DNA of 64,000 nt from Lonsdalea populi (lineage in GTDB: Bacteria > Pseudomonadota > Gammaproteobacteria > Enterobacterales > Enterobacteriaceae), in contig NZ_CP065534.1 in the NCBI RefSeq assembly GCF_015999465.1, forward strand, positions 1,426,001 to 1,490,000, in the 5' to 3' direction. Numbering within the stretch: the stretch's first letter is position 1; every line of letters starts with the position of its first letter. The notes below the pieces were generated by a model. The model did no database searches. It saw only the letters and a program-made list of their open reading frames with translations, and was not told where the DNA came from. Below, one piece after another: positions 48,364 to 58,566 of the stretch. The position numbers and the translations under genes were made by a program.

Positions 48364-48365
48364 TA

Positions 48366-49340
48366 ATGAAACTCGATAACACGAGTTCGGTCGACCAGGC
48401 GTCCGCAGCCTATGACGTCAAGTCGCTGAACAAGCTGCGTAATGATGCGGTGAAAAACGAGCCTTCCGCACTTAAAAATGTGGCGCGGCAGGTGGAAGGC
48501 CTCTTCGTCAGCATGATGCTGAAAAGCATGCGTTCCGCATTGCCGCAAGAGGGGTTACTGAGCAGCGATCAGACCCGGCTGTACACCAGCATGTATGACC
48601 AACAGGTCGCACAGGATCTGTCAGCGAAAGGTCTGGGATTGGCCGACATGATGGTGAAACAGCTCAGCCGCAACGCGAACGAGCCGATTGGCAACGGGGT
48701 GGGCACCACGCCGATGCCCGTCAGCAAAGATGATTTTCTGACGTCGTCCGCGTTCCCGCCAGCGCTGATGGGCGAGTTTTTAAAACGCACGAATCAGGAC
48801 GGTGAACGTTCAACAAAAGCGGCGCCGGAATTGCCGCCGTCTTCGGAAGACTTCACAAACCATCTATCGATGCCTTCCATGATTGCGAGCCTGAAAACCG
48901 GCATTCCTCACCACCTGATTATGGCTCAGGCCGCGCTGGAGTCAGGCTGGGGTAAACGCGAAATCACCACCAGTGACGGTAAACCCAGCCACAACCTGTT
49001 CGGCGTGAAAGCGGGCAGTAACTGGGATGGAAAAGTCACAGAGATCATGACGACCGAGTTTGAAAACGGTCGGGCTTACAAGGTCAAAGAGAAGTTCCGT
49101 GTTTACGACTCGTATCTGGATTCCATCAACGACTACATCTCCCTGCTGACCGACAACGCCCGCTATAAAGGCGTTGTGAATGCGAATAGCGCGGAGTCGG
49201 CGGCGTATGAACTGCAAAGGGCAGGCTATGCGACCGATCCGCGTTATGGAGACAAACTGGTGCAAATTATCGGACAGATTAAGAATACGACAGAGAAAGC
49301 GGTGAAGGCGTATACACACGACATAAGTAACTTATTTTAA
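48366..49340 (+). CDS. flgJ: Rod-cap/peptidoglycan hydrolase FlgJ
   Basis: 324 aa, two domains. The N-terminal rod-scaffold part (about 30-105) contains VARQVEGLFVSMMLKSMRSA. The C-terminal glucosaminidase part (about 165-320) has catalytic E192 in MAQAALESGWGKREI and SHNLFGVKAGSNWDGKVTEI. It is exported, caps the growing rod and cuts the wall to let it pass. Last gene of the flgB-J operon. A sigma-28 promoter for flgKL follows. Confidence 0.96.
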   Translation: MKLDNTSSVDQASAAYDVKSLNKLRNDAVKNEPSALKNVARQVEGLFVSMMLKSMRSALPQEGLLSSDQTRLYTSMYDQQVAQDLSAKGLGLADMMVKQLSRNANEPIGNGVGTTPMPVSKDDFLTSSAFPPALMGEFLKRTNQDGERSTKAAPELPPSSEDFTNHLSMPSMIASLKTGIPHHLIMAQAALESGWGKREITTSDGKPSHNLFGVKAGSNWDGKVTEIMTTEFENGRAYKVKEKFRVYDSYLDSINDYISLLTDNARYKGVVNANSAESAAYELQRAGYATDPRYGDKLVQIIGQIKNTTEKAVKAYTHDISNLF

Positions 49341-49366
49341 ACCGCTTTTATTTTGTGATTTCTTGC

Positions 49367-49393
49367 TCAAGTTTATCTAAGCCTAGCCGATAA
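49367..49393 (+). promoter_or_regulatory. Sigma-28 (FliA) promoter of flgKL
   Basis: TCAAGTTT, an 11-bp spacer, then GCCGATAA; this matches TAAAGTTT-N11-GCCGATAA at all but one position. It lies 50 bp before flgK, giving late expression of the junction proteins. Confidence 0.85.
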
Positions 49394-49442
49394 CTTTATC
49401 AGACACCATTGCCGGTTAGAATTTGTTATTAAAGGAAATTTC

Positions 49443-51098
49443 ATGGCCAGTTCATTGATTAACATTGCGTCGTCAGGCCTGAAAGCTGCGAATGTGGCTC
49501 TTAGCACTTCGTCCAACAACATCAGTAACGCTTACACTGATGGCTATAGCCGACAGAGCGTGTCTCTGGCGCAAAATGCCGGTACGCAAAAGCCTTACGG
49601 CACCATCGGTAATGGCGTAAATATTGTTTCCGTCGACCGGGCCTATGATTCCTTGGTGACCAATCAGCTGCGTGCTGCGTCCAGCAACTATGCGGGTACG
49701 AAAGTCTATTCCGAGCAGGTTTCGCAGATCGACAACTTGCTGTCCGACAGCGACAACAGTCTGTCCACGCTAATGTCTTCGTTCTTCTCTTCCATACAGT
49801 CGCTCAGCACCAATGCGAGCGATGCCTCTGCGCGTCAGACGGTGATCAGCAGTGCGCAGAGTATGGTGAATCAGTTCAGCAGCACCGATAAATATCTGCA
49901 GGATATGGATTCGTCCATCAATGCTGCGTTGAAAACCAGCGTGGATCAGATCAACACCTACTCGAAGCAGATCGCGAATCTGAACGAAAAAATCGTTCAG
50001 CTCGGCAGCGGCTCCAGCTCTGCGAACGCACTGCTCGATCAGCGTGACCAGTTGATTAACGAACTGAACAACTATGTCGGCGTCACTACCACCACGCAGG
50101 ACAGCATGGTCAGCGTGAGCCTGGCTAACGGTATGACCCTGGTACAGGGCAACGCTTCCTATGATTTGGTCACCGTGACGTCTCCAGACGATCCGTCGAG
50201 GACGGAAGTGGCTTACGACAACGCTATCAGCGGCCCGATTCAACTAAGTTCAACTTCGCTCGAAAGCGGTAGCGTCAGCGGACTGCTTACATTCCGCACC
50301 GAAACGTTGGACTCGGCTCGAAATCAACTGGGACAGCTCGCGCTGACGCTCGCTAGCAGCTTCAACGCCCAACATAAAGAAGGCGTTGATTTGGACGGCG
50401 ACGTGGGGACGGATTTCTTTAGCTTCACTCAGCCCAGCGTCATCAGCAACACCAATAATAAAGGTAGCGCCGCTTTAACAGCGACATATACCGATACAAC
50501 GGCGGTCAAGGCCAGCGACTATACGCTGAAGTACACGAACGGAGCGTGGGGCGTCACGCGCACGTCTGACGGTGCCAGCGTCGATTACACGACGGGTACC
50601 GATGATAGCGGCAACACGACGCTAAGTTTCGATGGCGTTGAGGTCGCAGTCAGCGGTACCGCTAGTTCCGGCGACAAATTTACGCTGAATACCGTCAGCG
50701 AAGTGATCACCAATATGAGCATGGTCATCACTGACACGGCGAAGATCGCCGCCGCGCTTAATGATTCCAGTACCGGTGAGAGCGATAACCGCAACGCGGC
50801 TGCGCTGCTGGCGCTGCAAGACAGCAATCAGGTGAACGGCAACGCCACCTTTAGCGAAGCCTATGCCTCGCTGGTCAGTGAAATTGGTGTGAAGACGCAA
50901 AGCGCTGATACCAACAGTACAACGCAATCAAGCATCGTGGATCAGTTGACAGAGAAACAGCAGTCTATCTCCGGGGTTAACCTGGATGAAGAGTACGTCG
51001 ACCTGCAGCGTTATCAGCAGTACTACACGGCAAACGCCAAAATATTGTCCACTGCCGGAAACATTTTCGATTCCCTGCTGGCTGCAATTTCAGGATAA
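49443..51098 (+). CDS. flgK: Hook-filament junction protein FlgK (HAP1)
   Basis: 551 aa. N-terminal NIASSGLKAANVALSTSSNN and SNAYTDGYSRQSV, and C-terminal NLDEEYVDLQRYQQYYTANA, with LSTAGNIFDSLLAAISG at the end, are the conserved D0 helices. The central region is variable and Ser/Thr-rich. It sits between hook and filament and is exported with FlgN. SD AAAGGAAA precedes ATG 49443. It forms a two-gene class-3 unit with flgL. Confidence 0.96.
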   Translation: MASSLINIASSGLKAANVALSTSSNNISNAYTDGYSRQSVSLAQNAGTQKPYGTIGNGVNIVSVDRAYDSLVTNQLRAASSNYAGTKVYSEQVSQIDNLLSDSDNSLSTLMSSFFSSIQSLSTNASDASARQTVISSAQSMVNQFSSTDKYLQDMDSSINAALKTSVDQINTYSKQIANLNEKIVQLGSGSSSANALLDQRDQLINELNNYVGVTTTTQDSMVSVSLANGMTLVQGNASYDLVTVTSPDDPSRTEVAYDNAISGPIQLSSTSLESGSVSGLLTFRTETLDSARNQLGQLALTLASSFNAQHKEGVDLDGDVGTDFFSFTQPSVISNTNNKGSAALTATYTDTTAVKASDYTLKYTNGAWGVTRTSDGASVDYTTGTDDSGNTTLSFDGVEVAVSGTASSGDKFTLNTVSEVITNMSMVITDTAKIAAALNDSSTGESDNRNAAALLALQDSNQVNGNATFSEAYASLVSEIGVKTQSADTNSTTQSSIVDQLTEKQQSISGVNLDEEYVDLQRYQQYYTANAKILSTAGNIFDSLLAAISG

Positions 51099-51156
51099 CT
51101 GATGTCTCACTAATTTATTGAAAGATAATGTATAAATTCAATTTAAGGACTGTGTT

Positions 51157-52137
51157 ATGCGTCTTAGCTCATCGATGATTTACCAGCAGAACATGCAAAG
51201 CATTACGAACGCCTACTCCAAATTCCAAAGCGCGTCGTTAGATTTGTCCAATGGAAAGCTGGTCAACAAACCATCGGACGATCCTATCGCTTCGGCGCAG
51301 GCCGTTGTGCTGGCGCAATCTCAGTCAACCAACGAACAGTTTGCTACCGCTCGCGATACGGCGACCAGCAACCTGTCTCTGGAATCGACGGTGCTGGATC
51401 AGGTCACTGACGTGATTCAAAACGTTCAGACTCTGCTGGTTAAAGCGGCGAGCACGACTTACAGCGACTCCGATCGTCAGTCAATGAAAACTGAACTACA
51501 GGGCTACAAAGATCAGCTGTTGACGTTGGCCAATACGACGGACAGTAACGGCAACTACATCTTTGCCGGTTACAAAACCGACACGGCACCCTTCGTCGAA
51601 GACAGCGATGGCAACGTCTCCTATGTCGGCAGCGATAGCTCCGTGAGTCAAAAGGTGGATGCCAGCCGTACCATGACGACGGGCGATACCGGTACAACCG
51701 TTTTTATGAGCCTGGCGGCGGGCTATAAAACTGAGCCGGACGGTTCTGACAGCGAAATCAACATGTTTAACAGCATCGATACCGCTTTAACAGCGCTGGA
51801 TATTCCCCTGGACGATACGGGTGATGACACCACGATCACCGATTCTTACGTCGCGATGTTCGACAAGGCCAATCGTGGCATGTCCAACTCTTTGGATAAC
51901 GTATTGACCGTGCAGGCTTCCGTCGGCAGCAAGTTAAATGAGTTAACGACATTAGACAGCATAGGCGACAGCCGTGACCTGATTTATTCAGACCGTATGA
52001 CCAGCCTGAAAGGGTCTGATGTCGATGATATGTACGAAATGATTTCCAATGTCACCATGCAGCAGGTGGCGCTACAGGCAGCGCAGAGCACATTCTCGTC
52101 GATGAAAGGCATGTCGCTGTTTGAGATGAATAGTTAA
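51157..52137 (+). CDS. flgL: Hook-filament junction protein FlgL (HAP3)
   Basis: 326 aa. Flagellin-like N-terminus MRLSSSMIYQQNMQSITNAY with NKPSDDPIASAQAVVLAQSQ, and C-terminal MYEMISNVTMQQVALQAAQS, LFEMNS at the end. It provides the adaptor on which FliC filament polymerises. It is followed by a strong terminator, and the next gene is fliD; no flagellin gene intervenes, so FlgL's filament partner must be encoded elsewhere. Confidence 0.96.
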   Translation: MRLSSSMIYQQNMQSITNAYSKFQSASLDLSNGKLVNKPSDDPIASAQAVVLAQSQSTNEQFATARDTATSNLSLESTVLDQVTDVIQNVQTLLVKAASTTYSDSDRQSMKTELQGYKDQLLTLANTTDSNGNYIFAGYKTDTAPFVEDSDGNVSYVGSDSSVSQKVDASRTMTTGDTGTTVFMSLAAGYKTEPDGSDSEINMFNSIDTALTALDIPLDDTGDDTTITDSYVAMFDKANRGMSNSLDNVLTVQASVGSKLNELTTLDSIGDSRDLIYSDRMTSLKGSDVDDMYEMISNVTMQQVALQAAQSTFSSMKGMSLFEMNS

Positions 52138-52183
52138 TTAGCTTCAAATTTTGGAATACGCTTAAACCGGGCGTATTTGTTTA

Positions 52184-52230
52184 GGCGGTATCGTCCTGTT
52201 AATAGCAGGCGATACGGCCGTTTTTTTATT
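52184..52230 (+). terminator. Terminator after flgL
   Basis: GTATCG(T)CCTG pairs with CAGGCGATAC through one bulged T, extended by GGC/GCC, and is followed by seven T, about 50 bp after the flgL stop. Confidence 0.85.
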
Positions 52231-52354
52231 TAACGCCCAGGGCCTTTGATTTGTCATAAGCAATTGAGACAGACAGTGTAGGCACCTGTTCCGTTCAAGA
52301 TTGGTGCGCTGCCAGCCCCTTGTAATATTTATCTTCTAAATGTTGACAGTCGCA

Positions 52355-52381
52355 TAAACTTTTAAAAAACACTGCCGATAA
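52355..52381 (+). promoter_or_regulatory. Sigma-28 (FliA) promoter of fliDST
   Basis: TAAACTTT, an 11-bp spacer, then GCCGATAA; one mismatch to the consensus. It lies 43 bp before fliD. It is the only sigma-28 promoter in the flgL-fliD gap, and it faces fliD. Confidence 0.85.
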
Positions 52382-52424
52382 TTTATTTGGATCGACGAAC
52401 ACATTTATTAAGGGGTAAGAGGAT

Positions 52425-53918
52425 ATGGCTACGACATCTAGCACGACCAGTTCTACTTCAGCGAGTACCACCAGCTCCACCACCGGATTAATTACATCGT
52501 TGGGCGTGGGCTCTGGCTTGGATCTGACTGGAATTCTGGAGTCTCTGCAGGGGGTCGAAGACCAGAAACTTACCGCGATCACGAACAAACAAACCAGCTA
52601 TGAGTCTAAACTCACGGCCTACGGTACGCTGCAGAGCTCGCTGGAAACCTTCTCAACGGCAACGCAGAAGCTGAACGACAGTTCACTTTACGCTACGAAA
52701 AAAACCTCAACTAACACCGCGTTTACGAGTACGGCGACGTCCAGCGCCACCACGGGATCTTACGCGGTAAAAGTGACTCAGCTGGCGACGGCTCAGACGT
52801 TGGCGACCAGTGCGCAGACGAGCAAAACCACGCAACTGGGCGACAGCAGCCTGACGACGCGCAACCTGACTCTACAGGTCGGTAGCGGTAGTGCGGTTAA
52901 CATCGCGCTGACCAACGCTCAGACCACGCTTTCCGGCATCGCCAGCGCCATTAACTCCGCCAAGGCAGGCGTCACCGCAAGTATCGTACAGTCTGGTGAC
53001 AGCAGCTATCAGCTGACGTTGACCTCCGATACGACCGGCGAAACGTCAACGATGAGCGTGAGCTCAAACGACAGCACGTTGAACAGTATTCTGGGATATG
53101 ACAGCACCTCATCGTCCAACGGGATGACCCAGCAGGTTGCGGCGCAAAACGCCGAACTGACGGTTAACGGCATCGCTATTGAACGTAGCAGTAATACCGT
53201 GACCGATGTTCCGACGGAAGGCGTGACGCTGACGTTGAATTCGGTTTCCAGTTCGTCGGAAAACCTGGTGGTGAGCAAAAGCGTTACGGATGCAGCCAGT
53301 GCGATCACCGACTGGGTCAGTGCTTATAACACGCTGTTGACTTCGTTCGCATCGTTGAGCGCCTACAGCAGCGTGAGCGCAGGGGAATCTCAGTCTACGA
53401 GCAATGGTGCTCTGGTTGGGGACTCAACGCTAAGCAGTATCAAGAATCAGCTGAAAACGATTATCAGCTCAGCGCAAAGCAGCGATACCTTCAAGGTCCT
53501 TTCTGAGATGGGGGTGTCGCTGAGTACCACGACGGACTCCACGACCGGAAACGTTGTGCGTGGAACGCTGATCATCGACAACACCACGCTGGTTAATGCG
53601 TTGACGGATAACGGTACTGAAGTCGGTAAGTTTTTCATGGGCGACGGCAAAACCACGGGGCTTGCAACACAACTGGTCTCCACCGTATCGACTTATACGA
53701 AAAGTAAAGGATTAATCGATAATGCGGAATCAGGTATCACCTCCATTATTGATAAGCTGAAGACACAATATACTGATGTGCAGAGTAGCATCGAGAATAT
53801 TATGAGCCGCTACAGAACCCAGTTCACCAAGCTGGACGTATTGGTGCAGCAGTTGAACAGCACAGGTGACTACCTGACGACGGCGTTTGAACAGCTAAGT
53901 AACAGCTCCAGCAGTTAA
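52425..53918 (+). CDS. fliD: Filament cap protein FliD (HAP2)
   Basis: 497 aa. After a Ser/Thr-rich start come GLITSLGVGSGLDLTGILES and LTAYGTLQSSLETFSTATQK (FliD N domain) and the C-terminal FMSRYR-like segment IENIMSRYRTQFTKLDVLVQ with MNSTxxYLxxxF seen as LNSTGDYLTTAFEQL. It caps the filament tip and inserts flagellin subunits; it is exported with FliT. SD AAGGGGTAAGAGG precedes the ATG. First gene of fliDST. Confidence 0.95.
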   Translation: MATTSSTTSSTSASTTSSTTGLITSLGVGSGLDLTGILESLQGVEDQKLTAITNKQTSYESKLTAYGTLQSSLETFSTATQKLNDSSLYATKKTSTNTAFTSTATSSATTGSYAVKVTQLATAQTLATSAQTSKTTQLGDSSLTTRNLTLQVGSGSAVNIALTNAQTTLSGIASAINSAKAGVTASIVQSGDSSYQLTLTSDTTGETSTMSVSSNDSTLNSILGYDSTSSSNGMTQQVAAQNAELTVNGIAIERSSNTVTDVPTEGVTLTLNSVSSSSENLVVSKSVTDAASAITDWVSAYNTLLTSFASLSAYSSVSAGESQSTSNGALVGDSTLSSIKNQLKTIISSAQSSDTFKVLSEMGVSLSTTTDSTTGNVVRGTLIIDNTTLVNALTDNGTEVGKFFMGDGKTTGLATQLVSTVSTYTKSKGLIDNAESGITSIIDKLKTQYTDVQSSIENIMSRYRTQFTKLDVLVQQLNSTGDYLTTAFEQLSNSSSS

Positions 53919-53937
53919 CGTGTAGTAAGGAAAGATT

Positions 53938-54342
53938 ATGGCAATGATGTATGGCTCGCAGGCTTATGCACAGGTCGGTTTGGAAAGTGGTGTGATGAGC
54001 GCCAGCCCGCATAAACTGATTACCATGTTGTTTGATGGCGCCATCAGCGCCCTAATTCGTGCGGATATCTTCATGGAGCAGGGCGACACCGTGGAAAAGG
54101 GTAATGCGATTACCAAAGCCATCAGAATTATTGACAGTGGGCTGCTGGCTTCTTTAGATATGGAGAAAGGCGGAGAGATCAGCACGAACCTGGCGCAGCT
54201 TTACGACTATATGATCCGCCAGCTGCTTCATGCCAATCTGCATAACGATCGTGCGCTACTTGAGAATATAACGGAGCTACTACGAGGCATTGCCGACTCC
54301 TGGAAAGAAATAAGTCCTGAAAAAAATAACGCTGCTGATTGA
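53938..54342 (+). CDS. fliS: Flagellin export chaperone FliS
   Basis: 134 aa, helical bundle. The family hallmark YGSQAYAQVGLESGVMSASP followed by HKLITMLFDGAI is present, as is LAQLYDYMIRQLLHANLHND. It binds the flagellin C-terminus and prevents premature polymerisation. Its presence and intact sequence argue that the cell still makes flagellin, although no fliC lies nearby. It is 19 bp after fliD. A hairpin separates it from fliT. Confidence 0.96.
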   Translation: MAMMYGSQAYAQVGLESGVMSASPHKLITMLFDGAISALIRADIFMEQGDTVEKGNAITKAIRIIDSGLLASLDMEKGGEISTNLAQLYDYMIRQLLHANLHNDRALLENITELLRGIADSWKEISPEKNNAAD

Positions 54343-54361
54343 TTCGTGATTTAGCTTTCGT

Positions 54362-54404
54362 CTGTGCCGGGAATATCATCGGAACAGCTTTGTATACGGC
54401 ACAG
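54362..54404 (+). terminator. Hairpin between fliS and fliT
   Basis: CTGTGCCG (54362-54369) pairs with CGGCACAG (54397-54404) and is followed by TTTTAGTTTT. The loop is long (27 nt), so it is a weaker terminator or an attenuator lowering fliT expression. Confidence 0.5.
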
Positions 54405-54461
54405 TTTTAGTTTTGCCGCCTTGCGTTAAACATAACCAACAGTGTAAGTCAGGAAACCATA

Positions 54462-54833
54462 ATGGAAGCCAGTCAATCAGTTCTTGCCTGTTATCAGCGA
54501 ATCCTCGAGTTAAGCGAACGTATGCTGTCACTTGCAAAAAAAGCAGAATGGGCGGAATTGATCGAAGTTGAGCAGTCTTATCTTGAAGTGGTTGGACGCC
54601 TTCCGGTTTTGATCGAATACAACAATGCAGTTTCCAGCGTTGAACAGCGTAAAATCAAGCAGTGCCTCGATACTATACTGAATAACGAAACGCTGATTAC
54701 TCAACTCCTTGAGTCGCGCATGAATGAGTTAAAGGGACTCATCGGTCAATCGGTCAGGCAGCAGTCGGTGAATGCCGCCTACCATAAATTCGCCGATCAT
54801 GATTCCATGTTGCCTGGCGGCGGCAAAGAGTAG
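54462..54833 (+). CDS. fliT: Flagellar chaperone FliT
   Basis: 123 aa, helical. It resembles enterobacterial FliT: YQRILELSERMLSLAKKAEW, EWAELIEVEQSYLEVVGRL and a C-terminal LKGLIGQSVRQQSVNAAYHK. It escorts FliD and, in Salmonella, also binds FlhC to damp class-2 expression. It is 119 bp after fliS, with a hairpin between, which is wider than usual. Last gene of the unit. Confidence 0.9.
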   Translation: MEASQSVLACYQRILELSERMLSLAKKAEWAELIEVEQSYLEVVGRLPVLIEYNNAVSSVEQRKIKQCLDTILNNETLITQLLESRMNELKGLIGQSVRQQSVNAAYHKFADHDSMLPGGGKE

Positions 54834-55257
54834 CCCAGCCGTTTCCAATGTTTTTTTGTCTCGTCGGCTAATGCGCCTGCCGGCGAGGCACTCTCTGAAG
54901 TTGACTCCTGCACAACGCCTGAAGACAGGCTCCTCCCCCCCTTACTTTAAACGAGATATTGCTGACGATAGGTCGGATTAAATGGCTAAATGTTCGCATG
55001 CCTTAAGCGTCCGCGCCTCCTTTCACCAAAATACAAATGAAATAGCCACACAAAGCGTCTTAGGCGTATTTAGTCGATTTCAAAAACAGATGAGCGGAAA
55101 TTAAATCCACGGCGTTTAAAAACAATACCTGCCATAAAAACAGGCTGAAGGAGTATTTCGCGCGGTATAGGACCAGGTTATGCGAAAGCGAATAACCCGA
55201 AGGACGATTATATTGGGATGGATAATAGCTGAGGTACGCCAATGCCGCTGTCTGGTT
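54834..55257. other. Intergenic region between fliT and fliE
   Basis: 424 bp with no supported gene. A 60-codon minus-strand frame (55060-55242) is Tyr/Ser/Leu-rich, lacks a ribosome site and is not called. In E. coli unrelated genes lie between fliT and fliE; here they are absent. Confidence 0.6.
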
Positions 55258-55575
55258 TTATACCGACATATTCATAATTTCCTGGTAAGCGGACACCAGT
55301 TTATTTCTCACCTGAATACCCATCTGCATTGAAATTGACGCTTTTTGCAGGTCGACCATCACGTCATTCAGCGCTACGCCTTCTTCACCCAGTTCGAATT
55401 TCTGAGCCTGTGCGCGTGCTGTGATTTGTTGTTCGCTGATTTTTCCTAGTGCGGATTTCATTTCGTCCGCAAAGCCGCTTTGCTGTGCCGCAATAGCTGT
55501 TGAAGCACTGCCGGTTGACTGAAGTGCTACGCTTTGCAACTGCTGAACGACAGATTCAATTCCCTGTATAGACAT
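55258..55575 (-). CDS. fliE: MS-ring-rod adaptor FliE
   Basis: 105 aa (E. coli 104). It ends with the family hallmark [20 protein letters not shown] and [15 protein letters not shown]. It joins the FliF ring to the rod and is among the first axial substrates exported. It is a single minus-strand gene divergent from fliF across 253 bp, the same arrangement as in E. coli. A class-2 FlhD4C2 site is expected between them, but I could not place it with confidence. Confidence 0.95.
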   Translation of the reverse strand: MSIQGIESVVQQLQSVALQSTGSASTAIAAQQSGFADEMKSALGKISEQQITARAQAQKFELGEEGVALNDVMVDLQKASISMQMGIQVRNKLVSAYQEIMNMSV

Positions 55576-55828
55576 TTAAACCCTCGGGTTTTCTCTGTGA
55601 CCAATTATTTACAGGCAATAACTTTAGCAGAATACCAGCAACCCTAAGCCTCTAAATAGGCCTAAAAACCTTGGCTAATTCACCTATAGAATTGGCCCTC
55701 TGGGATAAATAATATATCGCCCAAATCTCAAAGGCGGGTGTTGCTGTTGAGAACAACCGTTGCTTATTCAGGGAGTATGTTTTGTTTTTATTAATAACTA
55801 TCAAGATGTTAATTGGCAGGAATAGTGC

Positions 55829-57577
55829 ATGAGCTCCGCTAAAAGCAGTTCGCCCGCAATGAGTGTTAACGGATTTACTGCTGTGCTTAACCGGCTGCGT
55901 GCTAATCCGAAAGTACCTCTATTAATCGCCGCAGCTTTTGCTGTGGCTGTTATTACAGCACTAGTTCTGTGGGCGAAAAGTCCTGATTATAGAGTGCTTT
56001 ACAGCAATCTTAACGATCGCGACGGCGGGGAGATCGTCACCCAGCTAACGCAGATGAACATTCCCTATCGATTCAGCGACAATGGCGGGGCTTTACTGAT
56101 CCCGGCGGAAAATGTTTATGAAACCCGGTTGAGACTCGCACAATTGGGGCTGCCTAAAGGCGGCTCGGTGGGTTTTGAGTTACTTGACCAGGAAAAGTTC
56201 GGCATCAGCCAGTTCAGCGAGCAGGTCAACTACCAGCGAGCTTTGGAAGGAGAACTGTCCCGAACGATGGAGACGCTGGGCCCTGTGCAAAAAGCGCGGG
56301 TTCATCTGGCGATCCCGAAGCCTTCCTTGTTCGTGCGTGAACAAAAATCGCCTTCTGCATCGGTGACGTTGAATTTACAGCCGGGCCGTGCGCTGGATGA
56401 AGGTCAGATCAACGCCATCGTCTATATGGTGTCCAGCAGCGTCGCTGGCCTACCGCCGGACAATGTGACCGTCGTCGACCAGAATGGCCGACTGCTGACG
56501 CAAACGGACGGTACGGGTCGTGATCTGAACGCGGCGCAGCTGAAATACGCCAACGAAGTGGAAAACCGCTTCCAACGTCGTATTGAAGCCATCCTGGGGC
56601 CGATTGTCGGGACCGGCAACGTCCATGCGCAGGTGACTGCCCAGATCGACTTTTCCAACCGTGAGCAGACGGATGAGCAGTACCAGCCGAACCAGGCTCC
56701 GAATCAGGCAGCGGTTCGTTCTCAGCAGTCTAGCCAGAGCGAACAGTTGGGCGGAAGAAACGTCGGCGGCGTACCTGGGGCTTTATCGAATCAGCCTCCT
56801 GTCACGCCGGCGGCACCGATTGTGGCACCCAATGCTGGCAATAATGCAAACGGCGCGCAGAACAATGCAAACGGACAACAGCAGCCGAACGCCAACGGCG
56901 CCAACAACGCGAACGGTGCAAATGGTGCGAACCAAGGCGGGGCGAACGGCGGCATACAGTCTTCCAACAACCGCCGCGACCAGACCATTAACTATGAGGT
57001 CGACCGCACCATTCGTCATACCAAGCAAAGCGCCGGTACCGTACAGCGTCTTTCCGTTGCGGTTGTCGTCAACTACGCGCCTAACGCTGAAGGTAAATCC
57101 GCTGCGTTAAGCGAAGAGCAGATCAAGCAGATCGAGTCGCTGACGCGCGAAGCCATGGGCTTCTCAAGTGAGCGCGGAGATACCATCAACGTGGTCAACG
57201 CGCCGTTTACGGAATCGAATGATATCGCCAGCGAATTGCCCTTCTGGCAGAAGCAAGCCTTCTTTGATCTGCTGATTAGCGCAGGTAAATGGCTGTTTGT
57301 CCTGATTGTGGCCTGGATCCTGTGGCGCAAAATGGTACGCCCGCAGTTGCAGCTCAAGAAGAAAGAGCAGCAAGCCATGGCGGAAAGTTTATCCGGCGGT
57401 CAGGAAAGCGATGCTGACGTGATCGTCAAGCTCAGCAAAGAAGAGCAAGACCTGCAGCGTAAATCGCAACAGCGCGTCAATACTGAGCTTCAAAGCCAGC
57501 GCATTCGCGATATGGCCGAGAACGATCCTCGCGTGTGCGCCCTGGTAATTCGCCAATGGATGAGTACGGAACTATGA
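55829..57577 (+). CDS. fliF: Flagellar MS-ring protein FliF
   Basis: 582 aa, about 30 longer than E. coli. It has two membrane helices (about 30-49 and 481-500) with ring-building motifs between: [40 protein letters not shown] and [20 protein letters not shown]. The C-terminal tail [20 protein letters not shown] binds FliG. The extra length is an Asn/Gly/Ala/Gln repeat at about residues 330-376, enlarging a known disordered periplasmic loop. SD AGGAA precedes the ATG. It overlaps fliG by 4 bases (ATGA). Confidence 0.96.
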   Translation: MSSAKSSSPAMSVNGFTAVLNRLRANPKVPLLIAAAFAVAVITALVLWAKSPDYRVLYSNLNDRDGGEIVTQLTQMNIPYRFSDNGGALLIPAENVYETRLRLAQLGLPKGGSVGFELLDQEKFGISQFSEQVNYQRALEGELSRTMETLGPVQKARVHLAIPKPSLFVREQKSPSASVTLNLQPGRALDEGQINAIVYMVSSSVAGLPPDNVTVVDQNGRLLTQTDGTGRDLNAAQLKYANEVENRFQRRIEAILGPIVGTGNVHAQVTAQIDFSNREQTDEQYQPNQAPNQAAVRSQQSSQSEQLGGRNVGGVPGALSNQPPVTPAAPIVAPNAGNNANGAQNNANGQQQPNANGANNANGANGANQGGANGGIQSSNNRRDQTINYEVDRTIRHTKQSAGTVQRLSVAVVVNYAPNAEGKSAALSEEQIKQIESLTREAMGFSSERGDTINVVNAPFTESNDIASELPFWQKQAFFDLLISAGKWLFVLIVAWILWRKMVRPQLQLKKKEQQAMAESLSGGQESDADVIVKLSKEEQDLQRKSQQRVNTELQSQRIRDMAENDPRVCALVIRQWMSTEL

Positions 57578-58566
57578 GTATGACTGGAACTGAAAAGAGC
57601 GCTATTTTGCTGATGACCATCGGCGAAGACCGCGCTGCTGAAGTCTTCACGCATCTTTCCACGCGTGAAGTTCAGCACCTGAGTGCCGCCATGGCGAACA
57701 TGAAACAGGTGTCCAATCAGCAACTGATGGAAGTGCTGAAAGAATTCGAAGTTTCCGCAGAGCAGTACGCGGCACTGAGCGTCAACGCAGGTGATTATCT
57801 GCGTTCCGTTCTGGTCAAAGCGCTGGGTGAAGAGCGTGCATCGACTTTGCTGGAAGATATTCTGGAAAGCAAAGAAACCTCCTCCGGGATGGAAACGCTC
57901 AACTTTATGGAGCCGCAGTCTGCGGCTGATCTGATTAAAGATGAGCATCCGCAGATTATCGCCACCATCCTTATTCACCTCAAACGCGCTCAGTCTGCCG
58001 ATATTTTGGCGTTGTTCGACGAGCGTTTGCGCAACGATGTGATGTTGCGTATCGCTACCTTCGGCGGCGTACAGCCGGCGGCTCTGGCTGAATTGACCGA
58101 AGTGTTGAACGGCTTGTTGGACGGACAGAACCTCAAACGTAGCAAGATGGGGGGCATTCGTACTGCGGCTGAGATCATCAACCTGATGAAAACGCAGCAG
58201 GAAGAGGCGGTCATCGACGCCGTTCGCGAGTTCGACGGCGAACTGGCGCAGAAAATCATCGACGAAATGTTCCTGTTCGAAAACCTGGTCGACGTGGACG
58301 ATCGCAGTATTCAGCGTCTATTGCAGGAAGTGGAGTCCGAGTCCCTGCTGATAGCCCTGAAGGGTGCGGAAGAGCCGCTGCGTGAGAAGTTCCTGCGCAA
58401 CATGTCCCAGCGTGCCGCAGAAATCCTGCGCGACGACCTGGCGACGCGTGGACCGGTTCGTATGTCTCAGGTCGAAAACGAACAGAAAGCTATCCTGCTT
58501 ATCGTTCGTCGTCTGGCGGACAGCGGTGAGATAATCATCGGCGGCGGCGAGGATGCGTATGTCTAA
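57574..58566 (+). CDS. fliG: Flagellar motor switch protein FliG
   Basis: 330 aa. The start is ATG 57574, overlapping the fliF stop; longer in-frame starts lie inside fliF. It is nearly identical to E. coli Fli[61 protein letters not shown] and the torque helix [20 protein letters not shown] with its charged residues, then [20 protein letters not shown]. It transmits torque from MotA (R90/E98, encoded at 26.4 kb). Confidence 0.97.
   Translation: MSMTGTEKSAILLMTIGEDRAAEVFTHLSTREVQHLSAAMANMKQVSNQQLMEVLKEFEVSAEQYAALSVNAGDYLRSVLVKALGEERASTLLEDILESKETSSGMETLNFMEPQSAADLIKDEHPQIIATILIHLKRAQSADILALFDERLRNDVMLRIATFGGVQPAALAELTEVLNGLLDGQNLKRSKMGGIRTAAEIINLMKTQQEEAVIDAVREFDGELAQKIIDEMFLFENLVDVDDRSIQRLLQEVESESLLIALKGAEEPLREKFLRNMSQRAAEILRDDLATRGPVRMSQVENEQKAILLIVRRLADSGEIIIGGGEDAYV

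Noticed and set aside
55060..55242. 60-codon minus-strand frame between fliT and fliE
   Set aside because: Low-information composition and no ribosome site; not kept as a gene.
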